A DNA stretch of 64,000 bases, taken from Spongiactinospora rosea. Lineage in GTDB: Bacteria > Actinomycetota > Actinomycetes > Streptosporangiales > Streptosporangiaceae. Shown in pieces: positions 1 to 10,700 of the stretch. How positions within the stretch are numbered: the stretch's first letter is position 1; each line of letters begins with the position of its first letter. The notes below the pieces were generated by a model. The model had not been told where the DNA came from. It saw nothing but the letters and a program-made list of their open reading frames with translations, and did not search any database. Where the stretch lies: positions 124,001 to 188,000 of the forward strand of contig NZ_QMEY01000005.1 in NCBI RefSeq assembly GCF_003315795.1. The letters run 5' to 3'. The position numbers were made by a program, and so were the translations under genes.

Positions 1-637
1 GCGGCACGCTCTGCGGCAGCGGATGGGCCGGAGGGTCCCCCTCCAACTCGCGCAGCCAGTAGTCCATCGAGGGGCCGGCCTCGCCGTCGCGCAGCCGGCG
101 GCGCTCCTGCTCGGCGTGGCCGGGGTACTGGCAGGAGACCGGCGGCAGCCGCGGCTCACCGCCCGCGAGGCGCGCGGCGTACGCGCCGAACAGTTCGTCG
201 AGCAGAACGACCCATGAGCCCTCGTCGCAGACGATGTGGTGCAGCACGAGCAGCAGGACGTGGTGCTCGTCGCCGAGCCTCAGCACGACGCACCGCAGCA
301 GCGGGGCGTGCGCCAGCGCGAACGGCTCGCCGATCGCCGCCTCGATCTCGGCCGCGACCCGCCCGGGCGCGGAGGTCAGGTCCACGACGGAAGGGCGTAC
401 CGGCACATAGGGGTGGACGACCTGCACGAGTTCGCCGTCGTCGCGCTGCCGGAACCCGCAGCGCAGCGCCTCGTGACGGCTCACGACGTCCTGGAGGGCG
501 AGCCGCAGGGCGGCGAGGTCGAACCGGCCGCGCAGGTCGAGGGCCAGCGACTCGTGGTAGGCGCGATTCGCGGGGTCGAACTGCTGCGTGAGCCACATGC
601 GCTCCTGCGCCGGACCGGCCTGGACGACGCGTTTCAT
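1..637 (-). CDS. NRPS condensation domain, C-terminus beyond window (partial)
   Basis: The frame stays open from an ATG at 637 to the left edge, about 212 codons. Its ATG overlaps the TGA of the upstream NRPS gene (ATGA), so the two are translationally coupled. The translation begins [19 protein letters not shown], a good C1 motif of a condensation domain, and has LLLVLHHIVCDEGSW where the catalytic HHxxxDG lies: both His and the Asp are present, but the last Gly is Glu. It should form the peptide bond that accepts the chain from the second carrier of the preceding NRPS. Later domains of this protein and any thioesterase lie outside the window. The domain call is secure; the size and product of the whole gene are unknown. 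Confidence 0.9.
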   Translation of the reverse strand, partial: MKRVVQAGPAQERMWLTQQFDPANRAYHESLALDLRGRFDLAALRLALQDVVSRHEALRCGFRQRDDGELVQVVHPYVPVRPSVVDLTSAPGRVAAEIEAAIGEPFALAHAPLLRCVVLRLGDEHHVLLLVLHHIVCDEGSWVVLLDELFGAYAARLAGGEPRLPPVSCQYPGHAEQERRRLRDGEAGPSMDYWLRELEGDPPAHPLPQSVP

Positions 638-3600
638 CGTTCCGCCTCCTTCAGGTGGGACAGCGCGGCGGCCATGGTCCGTACCGTCGGGTGCGCGAAG
701 AGCGTGCTCAGCGGCACCTCGCTGCCGGTCAGCCGTTCCAGATGGGCTCGCACGGTCAGCAGCGTGACCGATGTCCCGCCCGCGTCGAAGAAGTTGTCGT
801 CGAGCCCGTCGTACGGTACGCCGAGCGCCGCCGACCAGATGGCGGCGATCCGCTCGGCCACCGGGCCGCCGGCGCGCGGGACCGGGGCGGGCCGTGCGGG
901 CAGCAGGCGCGGGTCGGGTTTGCCGTGCGGGTTGAGCGGGATCGCCGCGACCAGCACGATGTCGGCCGGTACGAGTGCCACGGGCAGCAGGGCGGCGAGA
1001 TGGCCCCGCACGTCGGCCGCGGTCAACCCCGGACCGGCCGGTTCCACGTACGCGGTCAGCACCTCGACGCCGGTCTCGCCCGGCCCGGTCACCAGGCATT
1101 CGCGGACCTGCGGGTGGGTGCGCGCCAGGTACTCGATCTCGCCGGGCTCGGCGCGGGTGCCGTGTAGGTCGAGCTGCCGATCCAGCCTGCCCCCGAACTC
1201 GATCCGCCCGTCCGGGCGGCGGCAGCCCCGGTCGCCCGTGCGGTAGCGGCGCACCCCTGGGCCGTCCTCCGGGACGGAGTGGAAGCGTTGCGCGGTCGCC
1301 ACGTCATCGCCGAGATAGCCGAGGGCGAGGTGCGGGCCGCTCACCACGATCTCCCCGGCGACGTTCACCGGCGCCGGACGGCCGTCCGGCTCGACGACCA
1401 GCAGGCGGGCCTCCCCGTAGCCGGTGCCGATCAGGGGCGCGGCGCGGGCGTCGGACGGGTCGGCGACGGCGACGACCTGAGGCGTCTCGGTGGCGCCGTA
1501 GTAGGACTCCAGGCGCGCGTTCGGCGCCATTCGGCGGGCGGAGTGGACGTCGCCCGGCTCGACGGCGGCCCCGCCGAAGCCCAGCAGCCGCACGGCGGGC
1601 AGGGTGATCCGGGCGGCCTGCGCGGCACCGGCCAGGACGCGGACCGTCGCCGGGGTCGCGTACAGGACGCCGACGCGCCCCCCGGCCAGCCAGGAGACGA
1701 GCCGCGCCGGGTTCGCCGCCTCCTCCGGGCCGGGGATCAGCAGGGCCGCGCCGCTGGTCAGCGGGACGAGCACCTCGCGCAGCAGCGGATCATGCCCGAT
1801 CCCGGCCAGCAGGGCGAACCGGTCGCCCGGCCCGATGCCGTGCTCGGCCCGATGCCGCTCGGTGAACGCCGCCAACGGCCCCCGCCCCACCACGACCCCC
1901 CGCGGCTCGGCGGTGGTCCCGGAGGTGAACGCGATATAGGCCGCCTCCACCGGCACCTCGCCGGTCACCCCGGTCGTGCCGGCATCGGCGCGTGGTAGGC
2001 GGGAGAGGCCGCGGCCGTCCGCCGTCGCGCCCGGGGCGGTGGCGTCGATCCAGGTGCGCGGCAGGCTGCGGGCCGCCATCCGGCGGAGCCGTGGTCCGGG
2101 ATGGGCGCGGTCGAGCAGAACGAAAGGGGTGCCGGTGCGCAGGGCCGCGAGGATGCCGACGACCAGGCGCGGGGTGCGGTCGGCGAGGATCGCGACGGGG
2201 CGGCCGGGACCCGCGCCCGCGTGCCGCAGTTCCCCGGCCTGTTCGTCCACCGCCTGCGCGAGCCGCCGATAGGTCCAGCCGGTGCTGCCGGTTCGCAGGG
2301 CGAGCCGGTCCGGGTGGGCGGACGCGGCGGCCGTGAACAGTTCGCCGATGTCCGGTGCGGCCTGCTCCGGCGCGGGGGCGCGCGGGGGGACCGGCGCGGC
2401 GGACAGCATCTCGCCCACCGGCCCGTCCGGGGCGGCGCAGGCGTTCGCGTAGACCTCCCGGCAGTGTCCCGCCAGCGCGGCGATTCTGTCCCTGTCGTAG
2501 AGGTCGGCGTCGTACACCAGCTCGACCTCGATACGGTCCGGATGCTCGGTCAGGTAACAGGAGAGGTCGAACAGCGCGCCGGGCACCGGCGGGCTCGACG
2601 CCTGCACGGCGCAGCCGTCGAGCCGCAGCGGATGCCTCGGGTACGAGAGCATGTTGCACCAGAACCGGAACAACGGGTTGGCCCCCGGCTGCCTGGGCGG
2701 CCGGAGTTCGGCGACCACCCGCGCGAACGGCGCCTCGTCGTGCGACAGGGCGGCGAGCAGTTCCTCGTGGAAGGCGGCGGCGTTCCCGGCGAATGAAGCC
2801 CGGCCGTCCACGGTGCACGGCACGGCCAGGGAGTTGTTGAAGAATCCGACGCTCCCGGCGCGTTCCGGGTCGGCGCGGCCCGCGACCGGCACGCCCAGGA
2901 CGAAACCGGGCTGCCCCAGATAGCGGGCGATGACCGTGGTGAAGCCGGTCGCGAGGACGCTGAACAGGCCGATCCCGCGTGACCTGGCCAGCGCGCGGAG
3001 CGCTTCCGTCGCCGCCCGGTCGAGGGTGAACCCCAGCCGGTCCGCGGCGAAGCGCGGCTCGCGGCGGCGCGGCCGCTGCATGGGCAGCGACCGCGGGACC
3101 GGCGCGGCCGACAGCCGCCGCTTCCAGTACTCGACGTGCCGGGCGACCCGTTCCCGCTGCTCCGGGTCGCGCTCGGCCTTGGCGAAGTCCGTCGCCTGGG
3201 CCGCCTCGGGCAGGTTCGGTTCTTGCCCGGCCCTGATCGACCGGTAGGCCGCGGACAGGTCCCGCTGCACGATCTCCACCGACCAGCCGTCACTGAACAG
3301 GTGATGTGCCACGAGCAGCAGGGCGTGCCGCCGGGCGGCGAGCCGGAACAGCCGCACCCGAAGCGGCGGCTCGGCGCGCAGGTCCCACGCGGCGGTGCTC
3401 GCCTCCCCGGCGAGCCGCCGCAGTTCGGCCGCCTGCCGCTCGCCAGAGAGCCCGGCCAGGTCGGTGACGTCGAGCGGGAGCGGTTCGGCGGGCCCCACCC
3501 GCTGCGCGACCGTGGAACCCACCTCCACCAGGGTGGAGCGCAGCGCGGTGTGCCGCTCGCGTACGGCGAGCAGCGCGCGGCCCAGCGCGGCGGTGTCCAG

Positions 3601-5565
3601 CGGGCCGGTGATCTCGTGCAGCGTCGGGATGTGGTAGGCGCGGTTGTCCGGGTACATGCGGTGCAGCAGGAACAGCGCCTCCTGCGCGGCGGACAGCGGG
3701 GCCAGCGGTGCGCCGGAACGGGCCGGGGCCGCAGGCCGCCCGAAGTCCGCGTTCCGGGCGTCCAGCGACGCCGCGAACCCGGCGATGGTCGGGTTCGCGT
3801 AGACGTCCGCGACCGTGACATCGGCCCCTGTGTCGCGGCGTACGTGCCCGGCGACGCGGATGGCGGCCAGCGAATGACCTCCCACGTCGAGGAAGTGCGT
3901 GTGCACGCCGTGGGCGGTGCCGCCGAGCACGCGGGCCCAGACCCCCTGGACGTACCTCTCGCCGTCGCTCGCCGGACGCCCGTCCCCGTCCGGGGCGAGC
4001 GGTGGCGTCCGGCGGGCGAGCCGGGCCCGGTCCAGCTTGCCGTGCGCGGTCACCGGCAGCCGGTCGACGACGGCGATGACGCCGGGCACGAGGTACGCGG
4101 GCAGGCGGGCCGCCAGGTGCGCGCGCAGCGTCTCGGCGGCGGCGTCGAGCGGTTCGGCCGGCTCGACGTAGGCGCACAGCAGGTCGGGGGCGTCGTGCGG
4201 GCAGGTGACGGCCGCCGCGCGGACCGCCCGGTGCTCCAGGAGCACGGCCTCGATCTCGCCGGGCTCGACTCGGTGGCCGCGTACCTTGAGCTGGTCGTCG
4301 GCCCGGCCGACGAACATCAGCTCGCCGTCGGCCCGCTCGCGCACCAGGTCGCCGGTCCGGTACGCGCGCACCCTGCCCGTACCGACGTCGATCCACCTGA
4401 ACGCGGCGGCGGTCGCCTCCGGCGCCCGGTGGTAGCCGTGCGCCACGCCCGCGCCGCTCACGTACAGCTCACCGACCTCGCCCGGCGATACCGGCCCCAG
4501 GCGCGGATCGAGGACATGGACCTGGGAGCCGCCGACCGGCCGGCCGATCGGCGTCCGGCCGAGCGAGCCGTCCGCCGCGGGTTCGGCGGGCACCTCGTAG
4601 ACGGTCGCGCAGACGTGCGCCTCGGTCGGGCCGTACCCGTTCAGCACCCGCGCCCCGCCGGCCGCGACGGCGATGCGGCGCAGCAGCCGCTCCTGGATCG
4701 GCTCCACGCCGACCAGCAGCCGCCGCAGGCCAAGGCTTCCCGGGCCGGCCTCGGCACGGTCCGCGAGGTCGGCCAGCAGGAACGGCGGGACGTACGCGCT
4801 CGCGACGCGCTCGGCCGCGAGCAGGTCCAGGAAGCCGGTGGGGTCCGTCCGCACGGCGGGCGGGACGACCAGCAGCTCACCGCCGAGCAGCGCCGAGAAG
4901 ATCTCGTACACCGAGACGTCGAAGCCCGGCGCGGTCCACCACGCGCACACCGCGCCCACCGGCACCGGCGCCCGCGCGATGAGGTCGCCGAGCAGGGACA
5001 GCACGCCCCGATGGTGGCAGCGCACCCCCTTGGGTCGCCCCGTCGACCCGGATGTGTAGAGGACGTACGCGAGCGCGTCGTCCCCGGCCATGACCGGCTC
5101 GGGTGGGGCCGGGCCGTCCAGCCTGATCGGCAGGCTCCGGACGCCCTCCGGGAGCGAGACCTCCCCGGCAACGAGACACGCGGCAGGCCCCGCGTCCTCC
5201 AGCAGTCGCCCGATGCGGGCCGGTGGCAGCTCGGGGTCCACCGGGAGGAACGCCGCCCCGGCGGCGAGGACCCCGGCGACGCCCGCCACGTACGGCACCG
5301 AAGGCCCGGCGCACACGGCGACGACCTCACCGGGCCGGACGCCGGCCGCCCGCAGATCGGCGGCGACCGTCCGGGCGGCGTGGTCCAGTTCCCGGTAGGT
5401 CAGCCGGGTCAGCGGGTCGCGGACCGCCGTCAGGCCGGGGTCGAGCCGCGCCCGCGCGGCGATCAGCGCGTAGAGCCCGCCCGCCGCGGCGACCCGCTCC
5501 GGCGCGGGCCGCTCCCCGCGCCACAGCGCCGCCACGACCTCTTCCGCGATCCGCCCGTCAGCCAC
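634..5565 (-). CDS. Non-ribosomal peptide synthetase, A-PCP-C-A-PCP
   Basis: This 1643-residue protein starts at a GTG (5565) that overlaps the stop of the LanB-like gene (GTGGCTGA), with GGGAGG upstream. Adenylation domain 1 (about 30-510) has [12 protein letters not shown] near 168, GYGPTEAH near 312 and HGKLDRARL. Carrier 1 has LDVGGHSL near 566. The condensation domain (about 620-1040) has a canonical HHLFSDGW near 754. Adenylation domain 2 (about 1070-1550) is divergent: [27 protein letters not shown]; its A10 Lys (NPHGKPD) is kept. Carrier 2 has FDAGGTSV near 1596. It should activate two monomers and add them to the chain from the upstream PKS. I read the domain-1 specificity code by eye as roughly D-V-Y-Y-L-G-G-V-C-K and do not assign a substrate. 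Confidence 0.95.
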   Translation of the reverse strand: MADGRIAEEVVAALWRGERPAPERVAAAGGLYALIAARARLDPGLTAVRDPLTRLTYRELDHAARTVAADLRAAGVRPGEVVAVCAGPSVPYVAGVAGVLAAGAAFLPVDPELPPARIGRLLEDAGPAACLVAGEVSLPEGVRSLPIRLDGPAPPEPVMAGDDALAYVLYTSGSTGRPKGVRCHHRGVLSLLGDLIARAPVPVGAVCAWWTAPGFDVSVYEIFSALLGGELLVVPPAVRTDPTGFLDLLAAERVASAYVPPFLLADLADRAEAGPGSLGLRRLLVGVEPIQERLLRRIAVAAGGARVLNGYGPTEAHVCATVYEVPAEPAADGSLGRTPIGRPVGGSQVHVLDPRLGPVSPGEVGELYVSGAGVAHGYHRAPEATAAAFRWIDVGTGRVRAYRTGDLVRERADGELMFVGRADDQLKVRGHRVEPGEIEAVLLEHRAVRAAAVTCPHDAPDLLCAYVEPAEPLDAAAETLRAHLAARLPAYLVPGVIAVVDRLPVTAHGKLDRARLARRTPPLAPDGDGRPASDGERYVQGVWARVLGGTAHGVHTHFLDVGGHSLAAIRVAGHVRRDTGADVTVADVYANPTIAGFAASLDARNADFGRPAAPARSGAPLAPLSAAQEALFLLHRMYPDNRAYHIPTLHEITGPLDTAALGRALLAVRERHTALRSTLVEVGSTVAQRVGPAEPLPLDVTDLAGLSGERQAAELRRLAGEASTAAWDLRAEPPLRVRLFRLAARRHALLLVAHHLFSDGWSVEIVQRDLSAAYRSIRAGQEPNLPEAAQATDFAKAERDPEQRERVARHVEYWKRRLSAAPVPRSLPMQRPRRREPRFAADRLGFTLDRAATEALRALARSRGIGLFSVLATGFTTVIARYLGQPGFVLGVPVAGRADPERAGSVGFFNNSLAVPCTVDGRASFAGNAAAFHEELLAALSHDEAPFARVVAELRPPRQPGANPLFRFWCNMLSYPRHPLRLDGCAVQASSPPVPGALFDLSCYLTEHPDRIEVELVYDADLYDRDRIAALAGHCREVYANACAAPDGPVGEMLSAAPVPPRAPAPEQAAPDIGELFTAAASAHPDRLALRTGSTGWTYRRLAQAVDEQAGELRHAGAGPGRPVAILADRTPRLVVGILAALRTGTPFVLLDRAHPGPRLRRMAARSLPRTWIDATAPGATADGRGLSRLPRADAGTTGVTGEVPVEAAYIAFTSGTTAEPRGVVVGRGPLAAFTERHRAEHGIGPGDRFALLAGIGHDPLLREVLVPLTSGAALLIPGPEEAANPARLVSWLAGGRVGVLYATPATVRVLAGAAQAARITLPAVRLLGFGGAAVEPGDVHSARRMAPNARLESYYGATETPQVVAVADPSDARAAPLIGTGYGEARLLVVEPDGRPAPVNVAGEIVVSGPHLALGYLGDDVATAQRFHSVPEDGPGVRRYRTGDRGCRRPDGRIEFGGRLDRQLDLHGTRAEPGEIEYLARTHPQVRECLVTGPGETGVEVLTAYVEPAGPGLTAADVRGHLAALLPVALVPADIVLVAAIPLNPHGKPDPRLLPARPAPVPRAGGPVAERIAAIWSAALGVPYDGLDDNFFDAGGTSVTLLTVRAHLERLTGSEVPLSTLFAHPTVRTMAAALSHLKEAER

Positions 5566-7771
5566 GGCCCGCCTCCCGCGCCCTTTCCGAAGCGGCGTTC
5601 GCCAAGGCGGCCTCCCGGACGCAGACGAGCCGGAACTCGGCCGTGTACCGCCGCCCGAGGTCGTCGCGCAACCACAGGTCGCCCGGCCCGGGCAGCATCT
5701 CGGTGAGCGTCAGGTGCCCGTCCGGGTGCTCGTCCGCCCGCCGGGTGAGCCGGTGCGCGAGCACTTCGAGCGACGCGTCGTTCTCGACGTCGAGCAGGAA
5801 CGGCTTGCGTTCGCCCGTGACCGCGGCGAACAGGTGGCGGTGCCGCGCCGACGTGGCGGCCGCGAGCGCGGCGGCGAGCCGCCGCGGGCCCTGCGCCGCG
5901 CGCGGCAACTCCCGCAGCGGCAGCCTCCAGCGTTCCCGGCTCACCACCAGGTCGTCGATGGTGACCCGCGGCCGGTACGGCGCGGGCGGCAGGACGGCGA
6001 ACCGTTGCGCCGCGGCATGGCTGAGCTGGTCGCCGATGACCTCGGTGAGCCCGGCGACGTGCTCGCCGGTGACGGTGCGGACGATGGCCGTCTCGCCGTC
6101 CAGGTGGACGCGCAGCGCGGCGACGGGGATCGTCCGGGCCGCCGCGGGCTGGTAGGGCGGCTCGCCGCCGGTGCCCAGGTAGGTGTCGGAGGCGGGCAGG
6201 TGGCAGTCGGGCGGCATCGTCCGGGAGTTCAGGATCGAGCCGCGCAGCAGGTAGAGCGGGACGAACTTGCCCTCGGTGTCGGCGGCGATCCGCGCGTGCA
6301 GCGCCGCCCGGTCGGGATGCGCCCGGTCGAAGGGCTGGTGGTCGGTCGCGTTCAGCCCGGCGTGCAGTTCGCCGAGCACCGCGAGGTACCGTCCCGCCGC
6401 GAGGTCGGCCTGGGAGGCGGCGGCGAACATGACGTCCGGGCTCTGCCAGCGGGCCCGGGTCCAGCGCGGCTCCCCGGTCGCGAACGACGCGGCGGCCCGG
6501 TCCAGGAGCGCCGCGCTGCGCACTCGTACGGCCGGGCCTTCGGCCGGAACGCCGAGCAGCGCGCTCCAGCGGCGGGTCAGTTCCGCGGCGACCGCGTCGG
6601 CGGGACCCGCGGCCCCCGGCACCGACAGCGGTTCGAGCGCGTCGAGCACCGTCGCGAGGGGCACCCCACCGGCCTCGCGCGCGGGTACGCCGAACCGCTC
6701 GGCCGCCAGCCGCTCGTACGCGTCCGCCACCGCGTTGCAGAACCAGAGCGAGGAGTCGAGCAGCAGTGTCAGCGGAGCGGCCAACCGGCCCAGCACGCCG
6801 GTGCCGAGCCGGACGTCGAGATCGGCCACGGTGTCCTCGTAGACGAGGGTCCGCCCGGCGTAAAACTCGGCGTGGCGGCGGTCGGGATCTCGGCTGGTCA
6901 GGCCGGTGAAGGCGGCCCGCAGGTCGTGCTGGGCCCGTTCGACCGCCGCGTGGTCGCCGCCCGCCGCCGCGACCCGCTCCCGCGCGGCCACCAGGGCGTC
7001 GAGGTCGGCCAGCGCGGCGGCCCGCCGCGGCGGGTCGGAGACCCCGAGCAACTGGCCGCGCAGCGACCGTTCCGGCGCGACGCCGCGCCGGACGGCGAAG
7101 CCGGAGGTCAGGATGCCCATCGCGCGCAGCCGGGCGAGGCGGCGCGGGACTTCGCCCGCGCCCTGCGGCCCGTACTCGGCGGCGAGGTCGGCGCCGGTGC
7201 GCCGGCCGTCCACGAGCGCGAGCAGCCGCAGGTCGGCCTCGGCCGCCCGGAGCAGGCTGCCGTCGGCCAGCATCACCCCGGCCTCGGAGCGGTGCAGCCC
7301 CGGCGCGAGATGGACGACGGTCCACGGGGTCAGCGCGTGCCGCCGTTCCAGCGCGTCCGCGATCGCCTGCACCGCCCACAGCTCGAAGGAGGCGCGCCGG
7401 GCCCGTGGGGGCCGCCCCGCCGCAGTGACCGCGGTGCCGCCCTCCGACCAGGCGCCCCAGGCCGCGGGGCCGAAGAAGCCGATCGTGTCGTTCTTGGCGC
7501 AGTACCGCTGGGCGTAGGACGTGATCGCCCGCCGGAACGCGCGGCGGTCGCTCGGCCGCTCCCGCCCCCGGCCGGGCCGCAGCCGGGCGGTGAGCCGGGG
7601 GTTCTGCCACGCCAGGGCCTCGCGGAAGAGCGGCTGCGCGAGCAGGCCGGCGTCGTCCAGGGCGAGCCAGTCGAAGGGCAGCCCGGCGGGGCGTACGACG
7701 AAGGTGTCCCAGACCGCCCAGCCGGGCCCGAGCGGGCGGAGCCGCACGGGGCGAACGGCCTCCCCGGTCAC
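5558..7771 (-). CDS. LanB-type 'lantibiotic dehydratase' N-domain protein in a PKS/NRPS operon
   Basis: The 737-residue protein starts at a GTG (7771) overlapping the PKS stop (GTGA), and its own stop overlaps the NRPS GTG. The overall pattern is that of the lantibiotic dehydratase N-terminal (tRNA-dependent glutamylation) domain: an N-terminal FVVRPAGLPFDWL block, RYCAKNDTIGFFGP near 92 where classical LanB proteins have an S/T-R-x-TPFG-like segment, YAGRTLVYED near 305, and a C-terminal RRYTAEFRLVCV block. It ends there, so the roughly 300-residue elimination (SpaB_C) domain of full-length LanB is missing. Family members use aminoacyl-tRNA to esterify Ser/Thr or, in PEARL enzymes, to add an amino acid to a peptide C-terminus. 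No precursor peptide is visible nearby. The family call rests on remembered motifs; the reaction is unknown. Confidence 0.8.
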   Translation of the reverse strand: MTGEAVRPVRLRPLGPGWAVWDTFVVRPAGLPFDWLALDDAGLLAQPLFREALAWQNPRLTARLRPGRGRERPSDRRAFRRAITSYAQRYCAKNDTIGFFGPAAWGAWSEGGTAVTAAGRPPRARRASFELWAVQAIADALERRHALTPWTVVHLAPGLHRSEAGVMLADGSLLRAAEADLRLLALVDGRRTGADLAAEYGPQGAGEVPRRLARLRAMGILTSGFAVRRGVAPERSLRGQLLGVSDPPRRAAALADLDALVAARERVAAAGGDHAAVERAQHDLRAAFTGLTSRDPDRRHAEFYAGRTLVYEDTVADLDVRLGTGVLGRLAAPLTLLLDSSLWFCNAVADAYERLAAERFGVPAREAGGVPLATVLDALEPLSVPGAAGPADAVAAELTRRWSALLGVPAEGPAVRVRSAALLDRAAASFATGEPRWTRARWQSPDVMFAAASQADLAAGRYLAVLGELHAGLNATDHQPFDRAHPDRAALHARIAADTEGKFVPLYLLRGSILNSRTMPPDCHLPASDTYLGTGGEPPYQPAAARTIPVAALRVHLDGETAIVRTVTGEHVAGLTEVIGDQLSHAAAQRFAVLPPAPYRPRVTIDDLVVSRERWRLPLRELPRAAQGPRRLAAALAAATSARHRHLFAAVTGERKPFLLDVENDASLEVLAHRLTRRADEHPDGHLTLTEMLPGPGDLWLRDDLGRRYTAEFRLVCVREAALANAASERAREAGRG

Positions 7772-10700
7772 CGGTGGGCCCCCGTGTCGTGCGCCGACCC
7801 CTCCACGAGCAGCGCGAGGTCGCGGATGGTGGTCCGCTCGAACAGGTCGGCGACGGTGATCTCGACGCCCAGCCGCTCACGGATGCTGGACGCGAGGTAG
7901 ACCACGGTCAGCGACTCCCCGCCGAGGTCGAAGAAGTCGTCGTCGATGCCGATCTCGCGCACTCCGAGCGCGTCGCTCCACAACGTCACCAGCGCCGTCT
8001 CCACCGCGGTGCCCGGGGGCACGAAGGCGACGCCCTCCGGGCGGGCGGTGTCGCCTGTGCGGTTCCCGGCGGCGGCCACCGCGGCGACCGCGGCCTGGTC
8101 GAAGGCGCGGCTGCGCTCGATCCGGGCCGACAGCGGCCCGATCGTGGTGATGACCTGATGCGCGGGCCAGGTGGCGAGGATCCGCGAGAACAGCGCCCGG
8201 CCGTCCTCGGTGGCGAGCATGGACCCGCCGCCCGGTGCCGCGCCCGCCTTCCGCGGCGCGCTCGCGGCCGGGGCGGTGACGCTCCGGCAGCTGTAGCCCG
8301 CCACGGCGACGCACACGTTCCCGGCGTCGTCCACGATGGTGATGTCGGCCTCGATGAACTCCGGCCGGGCCGGATCTGAGCGATAGGTCTGCACGGCCCA
8401 GCAGTGCCGGGGCAGCGGGGCCCGCACCTCGACCGTGCGGTAGGAGAAGGGCAGGTAGGTGTGCCCTTCGGGGCTGGGCACCCCGTACGACGCGCGGTCC
8501 AGCAGCGCGGGATGCACGATGAGGTCCGCGGTGTCGGCGGGTTGTTCGGCGGGCAGGCTCAGTTCGACCAGGCCGCGTTCGCCGTCGGACCAGCAGCCGG
8601 TCACGACCTGGAAGTTCGGGCCGAACCGCACCACGTCGTCCTCCGGCGCGGTGCCGCGCTCGCTCAGCCCGGCACGGCAGGCGGCCAGGTCGACGGCGGG
8701 GGGCGGGTCCGTGACGCCGAGGTACACCGTGCCCCTGCACTGGACCCTCTCCTCAGGCTCTCCGGCGGAGCGGAAGGCGATGGCGAAGTCCCAGGTGGCA
8801 GGCCCGGCGCCGGGGGTGAAGGAGATCCGCCCGGTCGTCTCCGCGGACACGAACACCGGGTCGATGAAGAGCACGTCGGCGATCCGCACCGCGGTCTTTC
8901 CCCAGGCGTGGCGGGCGCAGGCCGTCACCATCTCCAGCAGGCCGGTCCCCGGCAGCGAGCCCGTACCGTCGATGCGGTGCTCGGCCCACACCCAGTGCGC
9001 CTCCGGCCGCAGCAGCACCTCGAACTCCTTGGCGTCATCGTCGTCGCGGGTCATGGCGTCCACCAGCGGGTGGCCGACCGGCGTCCGCCACGCGGCCTCG
9101 CGGGCCCGGCTGAACCGCAGGAACGCCTCGGACCCACCGGCCTCCGACACCATGCCGACGTCGCGCCAGCCCCACCAGTTGATGGAGACGAAGCGCGGCT
9201 CGCCGTCCGCGTGCGCCGCGGCGAGCGCGTCGAGGTACAGGTTGGCCGCCATGTAGTCGCAGTGGCCGTAGTCGGCGCTGAGCGTGACGATGGACGAGAA
9301 CAGCGCGACGAAGTCCGCCTCCGGGAGGCGCCCCTCCCCGGCCAGTTCCGCGAGGACGCTCGCCCCGTCCAGCTTGGCGGCGAACACCGCGTCCGCGGCG
9401 ATGTCGTCGTGCACGGCGAGCAACTGCCCGCCCGGCACCCCTGCCGCATGGACGATGCCGTTGACCTCGCCGAACTCCTTCTCCGCCAGCGCCAGCACCT
9501 CGATCACCTGGTCACGGTCGCCGATGTCGGCGGCGACCGTCATGACCTCCCCGCCCGCGGCCTCGACGCGCCGGACCCCGGCGATCCGCCCGCGGGTCCC
9601 GGCGTCGGTGCCCGGCGCGTCCAGCAGGGCGGGCCACCGTTCGCGCTCCGGCATCGCGGTCCGTGCCACCAGCACCAGCCGGGCCCCGGCGGTGGCGGCC
9701 AGTTCCTCGGCCACCGCCAGCCCCAGGCCGCCCAGCCCGCCGGTGATGACATAGACGCCCCCCTGACGCAGCGGCGGCAGCGCAGGCGGCCCCGGCGGCT
9801 CCGGCAGCGGGGTGAAGGACTGGACCCAGCGGCGGCTGCCGCGCAGCGCCACCCGGTCCGCCGGGCCGTCCGCCGTCACCTCGGCGACCAGGGCGGAGGC
9901 CAGGCGGCGGACGGGCGCGGTGGCGTCCGCGTCGATCTGGCGGACGGTCACCGACGGCTGCTCGCGCGGCAGCGTCAGCAACGGGCCGAGCGCGGTCACC
10001 GCGGCCGGTGTGGCGGGCTCGCCGTTGACCGACCACACGCGATCGGTCACGCCGATCACCTCGGTCCCGGGCGGGCAGTACCGCACGAGGGCCTGGGCGA
10101 CCGCCGCCATCCGCCGGTACACGCGGCGCGCGACCGCGCGCTGATCGAGGTCGTGCGCCCCGGCGTTCAGGCCGTCCAGGTACACGATCCGGTGGATCCG
10201 CGGCGAATCGTCCGCCGTCAGCCGCTGCAGGCACCGCTGGACGTCGGCCGGCGAGTCCAGGTCGAGCGGCGTCCCCCGGCCGGACCCGGCGATGGTGACC
10301 GCGACACCGGACTCGGCCGCCGCCGCGGCCACGGCGTCCGCGAGGTCGCGGGGGCCGCCGACGAGCAGCCAGTGCTCCCCGGCGACCGGGCGGGCGGCGG
10401 GGCGCGGCTCCTGCCGCCAGGAGGGCACGTACAGGTTGTGGCGCGCCATGTCCGGCTCGGCCTCCTCGTCCGCGCCGGGGCCGGTGTCGGGCTCGATCCA
10501 GTGCCGGGTGCGCTGGAAGGGATAGGACGGCAGCGCGACGCGCCGCCGGACGCGCGAACGCTCCAGCCGCTCCCAGTCCGGCTCCACGCCGGTGGTCCAC
10601 AGGCGGGCCGCCGCCTTGAAGAGGCCGGCCTCGTCGTCGCCCCCGCCCGGCATGCCCGCCACCGGCACGCCGGGCGTCCCGGCGTCCAGCAGGTGCCTGC

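Noticed and set aside
3136..5706. Long plus-strand open frame (856 codons) over the NRPS gene
   Set aside because: Antisense shadow of a high-GC gene: Arg/Gly/Pro/Val-rich, no domain, no ribosome site. The minus strand carries full NRPS motifs.
5714..7900. Plus-strand open frame of 728 codons over the LanB-like gene
   Set aside because: Same composition artefact; no recognisable motif, while the opposite strand gives a coherent family pattern.
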